DNA of 64,000 bases from Alphaproteobacteria bacterium (lineage in GTDB: Bacteria > Pseudomonadota > Alphaproteobacteria > Rhizobiales > JAKIUO01), in the NCBI GenBank assembly GCA_024280895.1, contig JAJRPI010000086.1:114868-178867 (forward strand), written 5' to 3'. Both the position numbers and the translations under genes were made by a program. A model generated the notes under the pieces. That model was not told where the DNA came from. It was given only the letters and a program-made list of their open reading frames with translations, and did no database searches. This document shows, in pieces, positions 20,332 through 30,195 of this stretch. Numbering within the stretch: position 1 is the stretch's first letter; each line of letters begins with the position of its first letter.

Positions 20332-21330
20332 TTATGATGTGAACGTATCGCAAGTCGCAACATCACCGCGCTCAAACCCTCGCTTGAACCAGCTCACTCG
20401 TTGCTTGGAAGAGCCGTGTGTGAAACTGTCAGGTACGACATATCCGGTTGTACGCTTTTGGATCTTGTCGTCGCCAATAGCGTTGGCTGCATTGAGGGCT
20501 TCTTCGAGATCGCCGCGTTCAAGGATGTTTTTGGCGCGATCAGCTCGTTTGGCCCAAACACCTGCCATACAGTCAGCCTGTAATTCCATACGAACCTGAA
20601 TAGCGTTTGATTTGGTACTTTTTTGACCATGCCGCATTTTGTATTTTTGTACCTTGCCAGTAATGCCCAGCAAAGTCTGGACATGATGGCCGATTTCATG
20701 GGCAATGACATATGCTTGCGCGAAATCACCAGACGCGCCAAATTTTCTTGAAAGCTCCTTGTAAAAAGCCGTGTCAATATAGACTTTTTGGTCGTTGGGG
20801 CAGTAAAACGGGCCCATTTGGCGCATGCCGACACCACAAGCGGTTCTTGTAGACCCCGAAAACATTACCATTTTCGGTTCGCGATAGGTGCGTCCCATGC
20901 GATCGAATATTCTTGTCCAGACATCTTCTGTATCAGCAAGCACCACAGACAAGAAGCCGCGCATCTCATCACTGACCTTTTCTCTATCGTTTCTTGAACC
21001 TTGTCGATCTTCCATGCCACCTCTAGGAAGTCCAGCATTGCGTCTGACCCGCCCCTGACTAGGTGTGATCCGTCTGTTTGTAGAGCTATCGGGCATGCGC
21101 GGTAGCTCAAGACCGGGAAAGCCAGTACCACCGCCGCCAAGAATCAATTTACCAAATTTAGGAAAAAAGATCATGATACCAACAACGATTATGATGCCCA
21201 TGATGCCCATGCCGCCACCGCGACGGGCACCTCTTCCACCACCGGGGAACGGAAAACGAAGACCACCCCCACCACCTTGACCGCGCCGATCTTCTACATT
21301 GTCGCTCTTGCGACGACCTTTCCAACGCAT
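20332..21330 (-). CDS. neutral zinc metallopeptidase (YpfJ family)
   Basis: Gly-rich N-terminus, TM, AYVIAHEIGHHVQTLLG zinc motif, RMELQADCMAGVWA. Confidence 0.93.
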   Translation of the reverse strand: MRWKGRRKSDNVEDRRGQGGGGGLRFPFPGGGRGARRGGGMGIMGIIIVVGIMIFFPKFGKLILGGGGTGFPGLELPRMPDSSTNRRITPSQGRVRRNAGLPRGGMEDRQGSRNDREKVSDEMRGFLSVVLADTEDVWTRIFDRMGRTYREPKMVMFSGSTRTACGVGMRQMGPFYCPNDQKVYIDTAFYKELSRKFGASGDFAQAYVIAHEIGHHVQTLLGITGKVQKYKMRHGQKSTKSNAIQVRMELQADCMAGVWAKRADRAKNILERGDLEEALNAANAIGDDKIQKRTTGYVVPDSFTHGSSKQRVSWFKRGFERGDVATCDTFTS

Positions 21331-21632
21331 GGGCTCACTTTCTCATTATTCGTTACACTGCTTGTCGTGTGAAAGATCATTCGCACACGGCTCTTCAATA
21401 AGCTTATACATTCTGCTTGCCACCAAGGCCAATCCCTAACAGCAGTCCGGCAACAGAAAATGAGATTATCGCTAAGAACAGGATTTATTTTCAATAAGGG
21501 TGATAATCATCTGGATAATTATTGCCTTTTCTGGCAAGGAAGGCCATTAAATTCAATCAAACACCATAGATTAGTGCGAATGTTGATTCTGTTTGATTTT
21601 TGAAAGACAATGTCTTCATCATTTAATCATTT

Positions 21633-21709
21633 GGTCCCGTAGCTCAGTTGGATAGAGCAGGAGCCTTCTAAGCTCAAGGTCGGAGGTTCGAATCCTCCCG
21701 GGATCACCA
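21633..21709 (+). tRNA. tRNA-Arg (anticodon UCU)
   Basis: 77-nt cloverleaf GGTCCCG...GCTC...GAGC...CTTCTAA loop...GGAGG-TTCGAAT-CCTCC...CGGGATC-A-CCA encoded. Confidence 0.95.
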
Positions 21710-21745
21710 CTTATAGTCAGATTGCATCTTTACCAGAATCGCACC

Positions 21746-21774
21746 GGGGCCTTCCAGTTTATCTGGAAGCCCCC
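21746..21774. terminator. stem-loop between tRNA-Arg and leuA, probable convergent terminator
   Basis: GGGGc-CTTCCAG-tttat-CTGGAAG-cCCCC; no clear U tail on either strand. Confidence 0.5.
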
Positions 21775-21802
21775 GATCCGACTTGGTCTCAATTTTTAGC
21801 GA

Positions 21803-23398
21803 CTATTCGACAATATGCAGTTTTTCCTCGACATCATCTTTTTGGCGTTTGGCCAGCAACTTATTAAGCGCGCTGATATAAGCCTTTGCTGAGGCGACCA
21901 TGGTATCCTGGTCAGCACTACGTCCTGTGACGGTCCTGCCATCTTCTGACAAGCGGACCATCACTTCGGCCTGCGCATCAGTACCCGCAGTAACAGCGCT
22001 TACCTCATAAAGGGCCAAACGGGCATTATGTCTGACGATTTCCTTGATCGCATTGAAAATACTGTCAACAGGCCCCTCACCCGTTGCCTCGCGAGTTTCA
22101 TGGTGACCTTCGACCTCAAGAGTGATGGTGGCTTTTTGCGGACCACCAGTGCCAGCAATCACCGTCAAAGCAACAACCTTGATATTTTCATTGGCATTTG
22201 ACACCTGATCATCCACCAATGCTTCAATATCTTCGTCAAAGACATGCTTTTTGTGGTCAGCCAGATCTTTGAAACGCTTGAAGGCATCCTGGAATTCGCC
22301 ATCTGCCAGCTCATAGCCCAGGTCTTTGAGCTTTTCCTTAAAGGCGTGGCGTCCCGAATGTTTACCCATCACCAGCGAGCTTTCTTTCAGGCCAACGCTT
22401 TCCGGCGTCATAATCTCATAGGTTTGGGTATTTTTGAGCATGCCGTCTTGATGAATACCACTTTCATGGGCAAAGGCATTTTTGCCCACGATGGCTTTGT
22501 TGGGCTGCACAGGAAAAGCTGTCACAGCCGATACCAGTTTCGAGGCGCGTGTGATAAAGGTCGGGTCGATATTGGTCCAGTATGGCAAGACGTCATTGCG
22601 CGTGTTAATGGCCATAACGATTTCTTCGAGCGCTGCGTTGCCTGCCCGCTCTCCCAGACCATTAATGGTGCATTCTACCTGGCGAGCCCCTGCGCGGACC
22701 CCGGCCAGAGAGTTTGCTACTCCCATGCCCAGATCATCGTGGCAATGGGTCGAGAATATCACCTCATCAGCACCTTCAACCCGCTCGCGCAACATCTTGA
22801 TCAGCGCAAACATTTCTTCAGGCACGGTATAGCCGACGGTATCTGGGATATTGATGGTGCCCGCACCCGCCTTGATTGCGGCTTCCACACAGCGGCACAA
22901 AAAGTCGTGTTCCGTGCGGGTCGCATCTTCCGCCGACCATTCCACATTATCAGTATAGCTACGCGCATGTGTGACGCTGCTTGTGACCATATCGAGCACG
23001 TCATCTGCTTGCATTTGCAGTTTGTATTTCATATGCACGGGCGACGTCGAAATAAAGGTATGGATACGGGGGTTAACCGCATCACGCAAAGCCTGTCCGG
23101 CGCGATCAATATCCTTGATTGAGGCGCGGGCCAATCCACATACAGACGCGGACTTCACGGTTTTTGCGACTTGGCGCACTGATTCGAAGTCACCGGGTGA
23201 AGCAATCGGGAAGCCGGCTTCGATAATATCCACGCCCATTTCGTCAAGAATTTCGGCAACTTGAATTTTTTCTTCCAATGACATGGAAGCGCCAGGCGAT
23301 TGTTCGCCATCGCGCAAGGTTGTATCGAAAATGATCACACGATCAGCATCAGACCTATCGGTCACGACCGGTTTGATATCAGTTTTATTATGTCCCAT
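21803..23398 (-). CDS. leuA: 2-isopropylmalate synthase
   Basis: IIFDTTLRDGEQSPGASM, THCHDDLGMGVANSLAG, C-terminal LeuA dimer domain. Confidence 0.97.
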   Translation of the reverse strand: MGHNKTDIKPVVTDRSDADRVIIFDTTLRDGEQSPGASMSLEEKIQVAEILDEMGVDIIEAGFPIASPGDFESVRQVAKTVKSASVCGLARASIKDIDRAGQALRDAVNPRIHTFISTSPVHMKYKLQMQADDVLDMVTSSVTHARSYTDNVEWSAEDATRTEHDFLCRCVEAAIKAGAGTINIPDTVGYTVPEEMFALIKMLRERVEGADEVIFSTHCHDDLGMGVANSLAGVRAGARQVECTINGLGERAGNAALEEIVMAINTRNDVLPYWTNIDPTFITRASKLVSAVTAFPVQPNKAIVGKNAFAHESGIHQDGMLKNTQTYEIMTPESVGLKESSLVMGKHSGRHAFKEKLKDLGYELADGEFQDAFKRFKDLADHKKHVFDEDIEALVDDQVSNANENIKVVALTVIAGTGGPQKATITLEVEGHHETREATGEGPVDSIFNAIKEIVRHNARLALYEVSAVTAGTDAQAEVMVRLSEDGRTVTGRSADQDTMVASAKAYISALNKLLAKRQKDDVEEKLHIVE

Positions 23399-23510
23399 AA
23401 GAAGTGGTCCTTGTTCACGGCCTCGCATAAGTATACGGCGGCGCGTTAATTTCGCAATGTTTATGAAGGTTTACCCCTAAAGCATGCGCCCGCAAACGGA
23501 CCGCCCCTGC

Positions 23511-23684
23511 TCAGGGGTTCATAAGGCGGAGGACCAGGGAAAGCGTATTTCCAACGGTTTCGGGGGCAAATAAAAGGCCAGCAAGCAACAGCAAAAAGAG
23601 CGCGGAAGCACCCTCTTCCAGCAATGTGCTGAATCGAGCGGTCTCGATAGACGCTGTTTTTCGATTGCTCATCTGTTTCGCCAT
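23511..23684 (-). CDS. small Leu-rich single-TM protein or leader peptide (57 aa, absent from ORF track)
   Basis: MAKQMSNRKTASIETARFSTLLEEGASALFLLLLAGLLFAPETVGNTLSLVLRLMNP*; open ORF directly upstream of leuA on the same strand. Confidence 0.5.
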   Translation of the reverse strand: MAKQMSNRKTASIETARFSTLLEEGASALFLLLLAGLLFAPETVGNTLSLVLRLMNP

Positions 23685-23864
23685 GTTCGTAATTTCAAAA
23701 AATTATCAGCTACATCTATATAACCTTAATTTGAATAAGGTCTCGTAAATCATGCCAACCGAATATATTTCATACCTAACAAATCGTTTAGACAACAATC
23801 AAGGCTATTTTGCAAGCTCTGTTGATGAGTCGTATATATTCACGCTGTTCCGCCTGTGCAAACT

Positions 23865-25466
23865 TTAGGCGAGCAGCGGCCAATAGAGCGAGGCAAACAG
23901 CATCAGCACGAGTGTCGACATGGCTACCATGCGTATCCCCACCAACAAGAAGTCCGTGGTTTTTAGATATCCAGATGAATAAACGATGGTACAAGCTGGC
24001 GTACCAATGACCGTCAGATAGGCAAAGGCTGAGGAAACAGCTGTAATAAAGCCAATAATAATTGGACTTTCACCTGCCGATTGTGCGAGTTGCAAAACGA
24101 TGGGGCCAAGCACAGCAACGGCGGCACCATTTGACATGGTGTTGGTGACAGCGGTTGTCAGCGCTGATATTGCGACCCACAAAGGAATACCCTGATCAAC
24201 CCCGATTGGTGTCAGCATGTCCTTGAAGCTGGTCGCGATCCAGGAAGCCGCGCCTGTATCTTTCATTTGCACACCAAGGGAAATAGCGGCCGCATAAAGC
24301 AACACCACCCCCCAGTTGACGCCGTTGTTGACATCATTCCAGTGCACCAGGCCAATGATCAAGAAAGCGGCAGCACCAGCAATCGCGACAGTCCCAAGGC
24401 CGATGGTATCGGAAAACATGACCCAGCCGATGAAGGTGAGGAAAAATACCGCAATGGCAACCCAGTCACCCTGTTTCATGGGACCTTCTTCAACAATCTG
24501 CTGGCGAAGCTTAACAACAGCGCGCGACAGATTGGAATATTCAGGTTTGAACGTGTAGAGCAGAATCATTGTCACAAATGGTAACTGAGCCAGAAAAACG
24601 GGATAGCAATAGACAATCCAGGTGATGTAATCGATGATATATTTGCGTGTTTCAGGATTGGTCGGGTCAAAGAAAAACTCTTTCCAATAGCCGATCATGA
24701 TGGCATTACGCGCGCCGCCAGAGGGCGTGCCAATCCCCGCAACTGAACAACCATAAGAGATCGAAAACAATAGGACTGCAGCGAGATTGCGCACAGCCTT
24801 TGGATCATCCGAAGTCAGCGTGATAAGAGTAATCGCAACGGGCAACATCATGGCTGCAACAGTATGTTCACCTATGACCGAGGCCAAAACACCAGAGACC
24901 ACAGATATTCCAACAGCGATATTGGCGGTTTTTGTGCCTGTGACCTTAACGATCAAAAAGGCTATTCGCTTGTCGAGCTTTTGTTTGACAACGGCAACCG
25001 CCAGCATCAAGGAGCCCATAATAAACAACACACTATCGCTCATCAAAGACTTGGCGACGGTGGTCGAATCAGTCCCTAGCAACATGACCTGACCTACGAT
25101 AATGAGAAGGGCGACTGTTGGCAGCGGGATCGGTTCAGTAACAAACAAAATAACAGCCATAACAGACATGGCCATGACGATTTGACCGTCAGCAGAGAGA
25201 CCAGAGACCTGAGGCATGTTGATGATGATCGCCCCGACAATCATCGAAATGAAAAACCAGCGCTTTTCACGGAAAAAGAAACCAAGACTTCGCAGGGCTG
25301 AAAGGCGACCAACATAGCGACGCGTTCCCCTGCCCATACCACCAACATTCTGGGCAGCATGCTTGGCAACTTCAGCTGCTTCATGCGCTAAATGTTTGGC
25401 CTCGGCGTTTGCCCGCTGGGCAATATCCTTGACACTCTTTTTTATTTTGTCGGAACCTTTTGACAT
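23865..25466 (-). CDS. SLC13/DASS-type anion (dicarboxylate/sulfate) permease
   Basis: Multiple TM segments; VTEPIPLPTVALL, GTPSGGARNAIMIGYWKE, VIGTPACTIVYSSGY. Confidence 0.85.
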   Translation of the reverse strand: MSKGSDKIKKSVKDIAQRANAEAKHLAHEAAEVAKHAAQNVGGMGRGTRRYVGRLSALRSLGFFFREKRWFFISMIVGAIIINMPQVSGLSADGQIVMAMSVMAVILFVTEPIPLPTVALLIIVGQVMLLGTDSTTVAKSLMSDSVLFIMGSLMLAVAVVKQKLDKRIAFLIVKVTGTKTANIAVGISVVSGVLASVIGEHTVAAMMLPVAITLITLTSDDPKAVRNLAAVLLFSISYGCSVAGIGTPSGGARNAIMIGYWKEFFFDPTNPETRKYIIDYITWIVYCYPVFLAQLPFVTMILLYTFKPEYSNLSRAVVKLRQQIVEEGPMKQGDWVAIAVFFLTFIGWVMFSDTIGLGTVAIAGAAAFLIIGLVHWNDVNNGVNWGVVLLYAAAISLGVQMKDTGAASWIATSFKDMLTPIGVDQGIPLWVAISALTTAVTNTMSNGAAVAVLGPIVLQLAQSAGESPIIIGFITAVSSAFAYLTVIGTPACTIVYSSGYLKTTDFLLVGIRMVAMSTLVLMLFASLYWPLLA

Positions 25467-25694
25467 GTGCCGCTGTACTTCCGTATTAGCAAGATGGCAA
25501 AACACCTGGATTCAAGCCGAATTCCAGAGATCTATCTCGAATTTGATTGTTTTTTGCACCTGTTTAGCACACTAAAGCCCAGAGAACACAGGCCATAACC
25601 GCACAGGCAACATGCAAGACAATCTTAAAACAATAAATTTGACTCAAAGGCAAACATATTCCGCCTCTTGGTCGATATGATCATTGAGGAAATC

Positions 25695-27089
25695 ATGGAT
25701 CAAAATAAAAAAGTTCACATAATCGGAGCGGGGCTCGCGGGGGCTGAAGCGGCCTGGCAGCTGGCAAAAGCGGGCGTCAACGTCGCGCTGCATGAAATGC
25801 GGCCGGTTGTCACGACACAGGCTCATCAAGGCGATGGATGCGCTGAACTGGTATGTTCCAATTCCTTTCGCTCTGATGATCACAACCAGAATGCGGTTGG
25901 TGTCATTCATCAAGAGATGCGCCTTGCTGGCTCCTTGATCATAGAAGCCGCCGATGCAACAAAGCTACCTGCTGGCGGCGCTTTAGCGGTCGATCGGGAG
26001 CAGTTTTCCCAATATGTAAGCGACAAGCTGACCGGTCATGATTTGATTGATTTGCAACGCGGCGAGATATTCCAAATTCCTGTTGAAGATGCGGCTTCCA
26101 CAATCATCGCCAGTGGTCCTTTGACCTCGGATAAGCTTGGTGCTGCGATTGGCGGATTGACCGGACAGGATGAATTAGCCTTTTTTGACGCCATCGCGCC
26201 AATCATTCACAAAGATAGTATTGATTTCGATAAAGTCTGGTTTCAGTCACGATATGATAAAAAGGGCCCGGGCGGCACAGGCGCCGACTATATCAATTGC
26301 GCCCTTGATAAAAAACAATATGAAACATTCATCGCTGATCTGGTTGGTGGAGAAAAAACCGATTTCAAGGAATGGGAAAAAAGTACGCCCTATTTTGAGG
26401 GCTGTTTGCCGATTGAGGTAATGGCCGAGCGCGGCCCCGAAACGTTGCGTTTTGGCCCCATGAAACCTGTTGGTCTGACCAATCCCCACGACCCAGAAGT
26501 CAAACCTTATGCGATCATTCAGCTCCGTCAGGACAATGCTCTTGGCACACTTTGGAATATGGTTGGGTTCCAGACCAAGCTGGTCTATGGCGAGCAAGCG
26601 CGCATATTTCGCAAAATTCCTGGCCTCGAGAATGCTGTGTTCGCGCGCCTTGGCGGGCTACATAGAAACACTTTCTTGAACAGTCCCAAATTGCTGGATC
26701 AGTCCCTTCGCTTAATGACCGAGCCACGCATTCGCTTTGCCGGACAGATCACTGGCGTTGAAGGTTATGTTGAATCAGCCGCTATGGGATTGCTTGCCGG
26801 GCGGTTCGCGGCCCATGATGCACTTAGAGATGTGCAAGACGGCGTACTCCCCCCTCCTCCAAAAACAAGCGCCCACGGGGCACTGATTGAGCATATCACA
26901 GGTGGCCATCTCATCGCAAAGCGCAGCTTCCAGCCGATGAACGTCAATTTTGGCCTGTTTCCTGACGTCGAAATACCAAGCCATGACGAGGACGGCAAAA
27001 AGATCAAAGGCAAGCAAAAGAGCATCGCCCGCAAGCTGGCCAACAGCCAACGGGCACTTAAGGATTTTGCGCAATGGCTTGCTCAATGA
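25695..27089 (+). CDS. trmFO: methylenetetrahydrofolate--tRNA-(uracil-5-)-methyltransferase TrmFO
   Basis: [65 protein letters not shown]. Confidence 0.97.
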   Translation: MDQNKKVHIIGAGLAGAEAAWQLAKAGVNVALHEMRPVVTTQAHQGDGCAELVCSNSFRSDDHNQNAVGVIHQEMRLAGSLIIEAADATKLPAGGALAVDREQFSQYVSDKLTGHDLIDLQRGEIFQIPVEDAASTIIASGPLTSDKLGAAIGGLTGQDELAFFDAIAPIIHKDSIDFDKVWFQSRYDKKGPGGTGADYINCALDKKQYETFIADLVGGEKTDFKEWEKSTPYFEGCLPIEVMAERGPETLRFGPMKPVGLTNPHDPEVKPYAIIQLRQDNALGTLWNMVGFQTKLVYGEQARIFRKIPGLENAVFARLGGLHRNTFLNSPKLLDQSLRLMTEPRIRFAGQITGVEGYVESAAMGLLAGRFAAHDALRDVQDGVLPPPPKTSAHGALIEHITGGHLIAKRSFQPMNVNFGLFPDVEIPSHDEDGKKIKGKQKSIARKLANSQRALKDFAQWLAQ

Positions 27090-27098
27090 TCCCGGTTA

Positions 27099-28988
27099 CT
27101 ATTTGTCATATTTACGAAGGATGTTACGCGCCTTTTTTACAACAGCATCCGCGATGACGGCATGCCCTTCTGCGGTTGGATGAAAGGATCCCGAATAGGT
27201 GCCCGCCATCACGACCTGAAACCATTTTGTCCGCTTGTGTCGCATCAATCCATTCGAAACGGCCCCACTGGTATGGTAATGGCCCGTCATATAAGCATCG
27301 TTTGGCGTCCGGAACCAACGTTGACGACTGGCATAGGGCAAATACTCGCTTGGCTGATAGCTAGACCATTCTTTGTTGGCATAGCGAGGCAGGTCCATTT
27401 GCTCGGCGATCAAACCGGGGTCTTGTGGACTAACCGCACAAAAGCCGTGCGACGCGAACTGATCACGGTGCTCGTCAACAAATGTCCAGCCATGTGATCG
27501 CGAGGAAGCTTTCATCAAATCAAACAGCTCATCGGCAAAATCTGATGCTTGCTTGAGCTTGCTATTAACCACGGAGAAATCGGGATATAAAGACATGCCA
27601 GCATTGCCGGAGGGACAAAGAGTGGCTCCATCTTGTGTACGCTCCATACGAGGATAGGCCGATAAAATGATCCGGTCTGACTGTTTCCACGGAATTTTCA
27701 GCATATAGTGGAAGGCCTTGTTAAGAGCCTTATAGCGGGTTTTTAGTACACTGAGAGCCTTGCGAGCCTCGCTTGGACCATATACGCCTCCCAGCCAGCC
27801 ACCGACTTTTTTCAACAAGCTTTTATCCTGCATGATCGCATTGGCCACGAGGCTGGAAAAACCAACATCATTCCCGCCAATAGACACGAGAAGCAGATCG
27901 ATTTTACGGCGCGGCTTATAACATTTATTGAGCACCATATTTTCTAGTTCGGGCAACTTGCCAAGTTGTGTGTAACCTGACGTGTAGTCCTTGGGGGTGC
28001 TGCTGCCTTTACCGCACAATTCTTCAGAGACATAACTTAATTGCGGGAGCTGGGGGGGGTGTTTGTCCCATTCATTGCCCTTGTACCTTAAAAACAGGCC
28101 CACTGTTATTTCCGACCCAGAGCAGGCAAATCCGGCAAATGTCACGGCTCGATGCGAATCTTCTACCGCAAGCTGGAGAGCTGTCCGCAACTGATAGGAA
28201 TAGAGCGATCTATGACAAGCGCGGCTCTGCCATCTGGCAGCTTCACGTAAAAAAGCCGCATCCCCCACTTTTTTCCAGTCCCCCCGCCTTGTTGGATAAC
28301 CTTTCATGGGGCGTTTATTTGGATCAAGACCGTAATCAGCTGATTGATCGTCGGTAAATTTCACGGGATCGTCGGGATTTCCTTCTCCCGAAGCAAAGCT
28401 GTCGCCCACTCCTACGATAAATATATCTTTGACGCGGATGCGCTTTTTGGCTTTTTTAACGCCATCGATGGAGACACTAAGCCGCCCCCCCTTGGGAAAG
28501 GGAATTTCGAACCCGACTTCATCGCTACACAAAGAAACCTGACGGTGTAGTGCACCACGTCTTGACCTCTTGGCGCTCCCAACAAAAGCCCATTCGCATC
28601 TGTCAGTTGGCTCAAAAGAGCCTTTATACCGAACCAATACCTTATGCGTTTTGGGGTTGATATAGTCCACACCCTTGCCGCGACAAAAGCGATATCTATT
28701 GCGCGTATTATCCCAACAGGTTTGCGTAAAAATATCTTCTGCCCAGCCACGCTGATTATTGTCAGCAAGCTTGCGTTCCATCGATAATACGGGGGTCTTT
28801 TTCTCTTCAGCGCTTAGCGATTGATAAAGCTCAACCTGCGCATTGCTGTGCTCTGGATTAAGAAACAGACGAAACGAATTCTCGACCCGCCATTCGATTG
28901 ATCCATCTGCCTTGGCTAAAGTACCGCCAAGCCCCGCAATGATTATGATCATGGAAACGGTGATCTGCTTTAATACGCGCAATTTCAT
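27099..28988 (-). CDS. secreted SGNH/GDSL hydrolase
   Basis: Signal peptide; block I VGVGDSFASGEGNPDD, block III SIGGNDVGFSSL, block V GSFHPTAEGHAVIAD. Confidence 0.85.
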   Translation of the reverse strand: MKLRVLKQITVSMIIIIAGLGGTLAKADGSIEWRVENSFRLFLNPEHSNAQVELYQSLSAEEKKTPVLSMERKLADNNQRGWAEDIFTQTCWDNTRNRYRFCRGKGVDYINPKTHKVLVRYKGSFEPTDRCEWAFVGSAKRSRRGALHRQVSLCSDEVGFEIPFPKGGRLSVSIDGVKKAKKRIRVKDIFIVGVGDSFASGEGNPDDPVKFTDDQSADYGLDPNKRPMKGYPTRRGDWKKVGDAAFLREAARWQSRACHRSLYSYQLRTALQLAVEDSHRAVTFAGFACSGSEITVGLFLRYKGNEWDKHPPQLPQLSYVSEELCGKGSSTPKDYTSGYTQLGKLPELENMVLNKCYKPRRKIDLLLVSIGGNDVGFSSLVANAIMQDKSLLKKVGGWLGGVYGPSEARKALSVLKTRYKALNKAFHYMLKIPWKQSDRIILSAYPRMERTQDGATLCPSGNAGMSLYPDFSVVNSKLKQASDFADELFDLMKASSRSHGWTFVDEHRDQFASHGFCAVSPQDPGLIAEQMDLPRYANKEWSSYQPSEYLPYASRQRWFRTPNDAYMTGHYHTSGAVSNGLMRHKRTKWFQVVMAGTYSGSFHPTAEGHAVIADAVVKKARNILRKYDK

Positions 28989-29039
28989 ATCTACGATCCG
29001 GTGCGTGATGGCAGCAATATACGCGCTGCACGATAATTG

Positions 29040-29774
29040 TCAAAAACCCTTCCGGGCTGCCCGCCATAATATCCATGCTTTTCGCGCAGGATGCAGATCA
29101 AATGGCTGGTTCTGTACTTTGTCTGACGTCTGAAATAGGTCCAAATATGGCGGCACGAGGGCAAGTGGTAAAACGGCCGCTCTCACCGGGGGAACAAGTG
29201 ACGCCAGATCAGCCATTACCGCTGCATAAGCACTCTTTGCCTGTTGATAAACATTTTCTATTTCTTCCTTGACTTCACGTGGTTGGGAATTATTTATACA
29301 CAAGAAATGGGCACTGCCGTAAGCTGTCCCGCACTGCTCATAAAACGATGGGTCCATCTGATCAGATATTCCCACGAGATAGGTAGTCGCCAATTTAAAT
29401 AACACTGACTGACGCTTGCAATATAGCTCCAGAGATGATGTCGGTGTCTCCTCAATACCGTGATAATGTTCATGTGTGATGATAAGGTCTTCAAGAGTTT
29501 CTAACAGGTGTTGATCGGCTTTAAACGTCGTGATCATTTCGCTGGCAAGTTGATGACCCGCACCTTCTTGCTCGAACAAAGCTTCGCGCCAAAATTGCGT
29601 TCTGATACGTTGCAGCAATGGATCAGAGGTTTGATAGGGTATTTTTGCAAGCTCAGCATCAAGAGCGCAAAACTGCACCAGGCCTCGACGCTTTTCATTG
29701 GGAGCAAAGCGAGCACTTAGCGCCCGATTAAAATCGGTTTGGAAAACATCCTGGATCGTAGGGGACTTGTTCAT
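29040..29774 (-). CDS. squalene/phytoene synthase family protein (NDUFAF6-like)
   Basis: ALSARFAPNEKRRGLVQFCALDAELAKI...DPLLQRIRTQFWREAL...GTAYGSAHFL; genomic position next to Mth938/secF. Confidence 0.78.
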   Translation of the reverse strand: MNKSPTIQDVFQTDFNRALSARFAPNEKRRGLVQFCALDAELAKIPYQTSDPLLQRIRTQFWREALFEQEGAGHQLASEMITTFKADQHLLETLEDLIITHEHYHGIEETPTSSLELYCKRQSVLFKLATTYLVGISDQMDPSFYEQCGTAYGSAHFLCINNSQPREVKEEIENVYQQAKSAYAAVMADLASLVPPVRAAVLPLALVPPYLDLFQTSDKVQNQPFDLHPARKAWILWRAARKGF

Positions 29775-29781
29775 GATGGAG

Positions 29782-30156
29782 CTAAATGGCGATCAGTGCC
29801 GCTGCGACACGCCGATCTTCGGAAACCAACACATTGTAGGTCCGACAAGCAGCACCCGTATCCATGACTTCAAGCGCGATGTTTCGCTCAATAAACAGTT
29901 TGCGTAATTCGCTTGACGGGAAATGCTGTTTCAAACCGGTGCCAAGCAATAGAATTTCGATATTAAATTGCGGCTCAAAAACCGCAGTGAATAAATCTTC
30001 GCTCAACTCTTCTGGCTGTTCTGCTTTGAAGGGTACAGCGCCGGTTGGCAAAATGAGGATTGATCCCTCAAGACGCCCATCGCTCAAGCGAAAACCCATA
30101 TCTCCATAGGCCTCGATCAGGCGTTGTCCGGCAAATCTGATGTCTTGCAGTTCCAT
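29782..30156 (-). CDS. Mth938-like domain protein (DUF498, NDUFAF3-like)
   Basis: IEILLLGTGLKQHFPSSELRKLFIERNIALEVMDTGAACRTYNVLVSEDRRVAAALIAI. Confidence 0.92.
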   Translation of the reverse strand: MELQDIRFAGQRLIEAYGDMGFRLSDGRLEGSILILPTGAVPFKAEQPEELSEDLFTAVFEPQFNIEILLLGTGLKQHFPSSELRKLFIERNIALEVMDTGAACRTYNVLVSEDRRVAAALIAI

Positions 30157-30195
30157 AGAGTTTTCCAGATCTATTCGCCTGGCGGGAAAGGGGGT

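Noticed and set aside
22244-23122. 292-aa ORF opposite leuA, plus other long antisense ORFs (e.g. 14980-15567 opposite glmS, 45755-46210 opposite argS)
   Set aside because: Each lies wholly opposite a well-recognised conserved gene and shows no family features; shadow ORFs
29040-29774. Carotenoid/hopanoid biosynthesis cluster
   Set aside because: Only one synthase-like gene, no crt/hpn neighbours, and position next to Mth938/secF matches the assembly-factor-like subfamily
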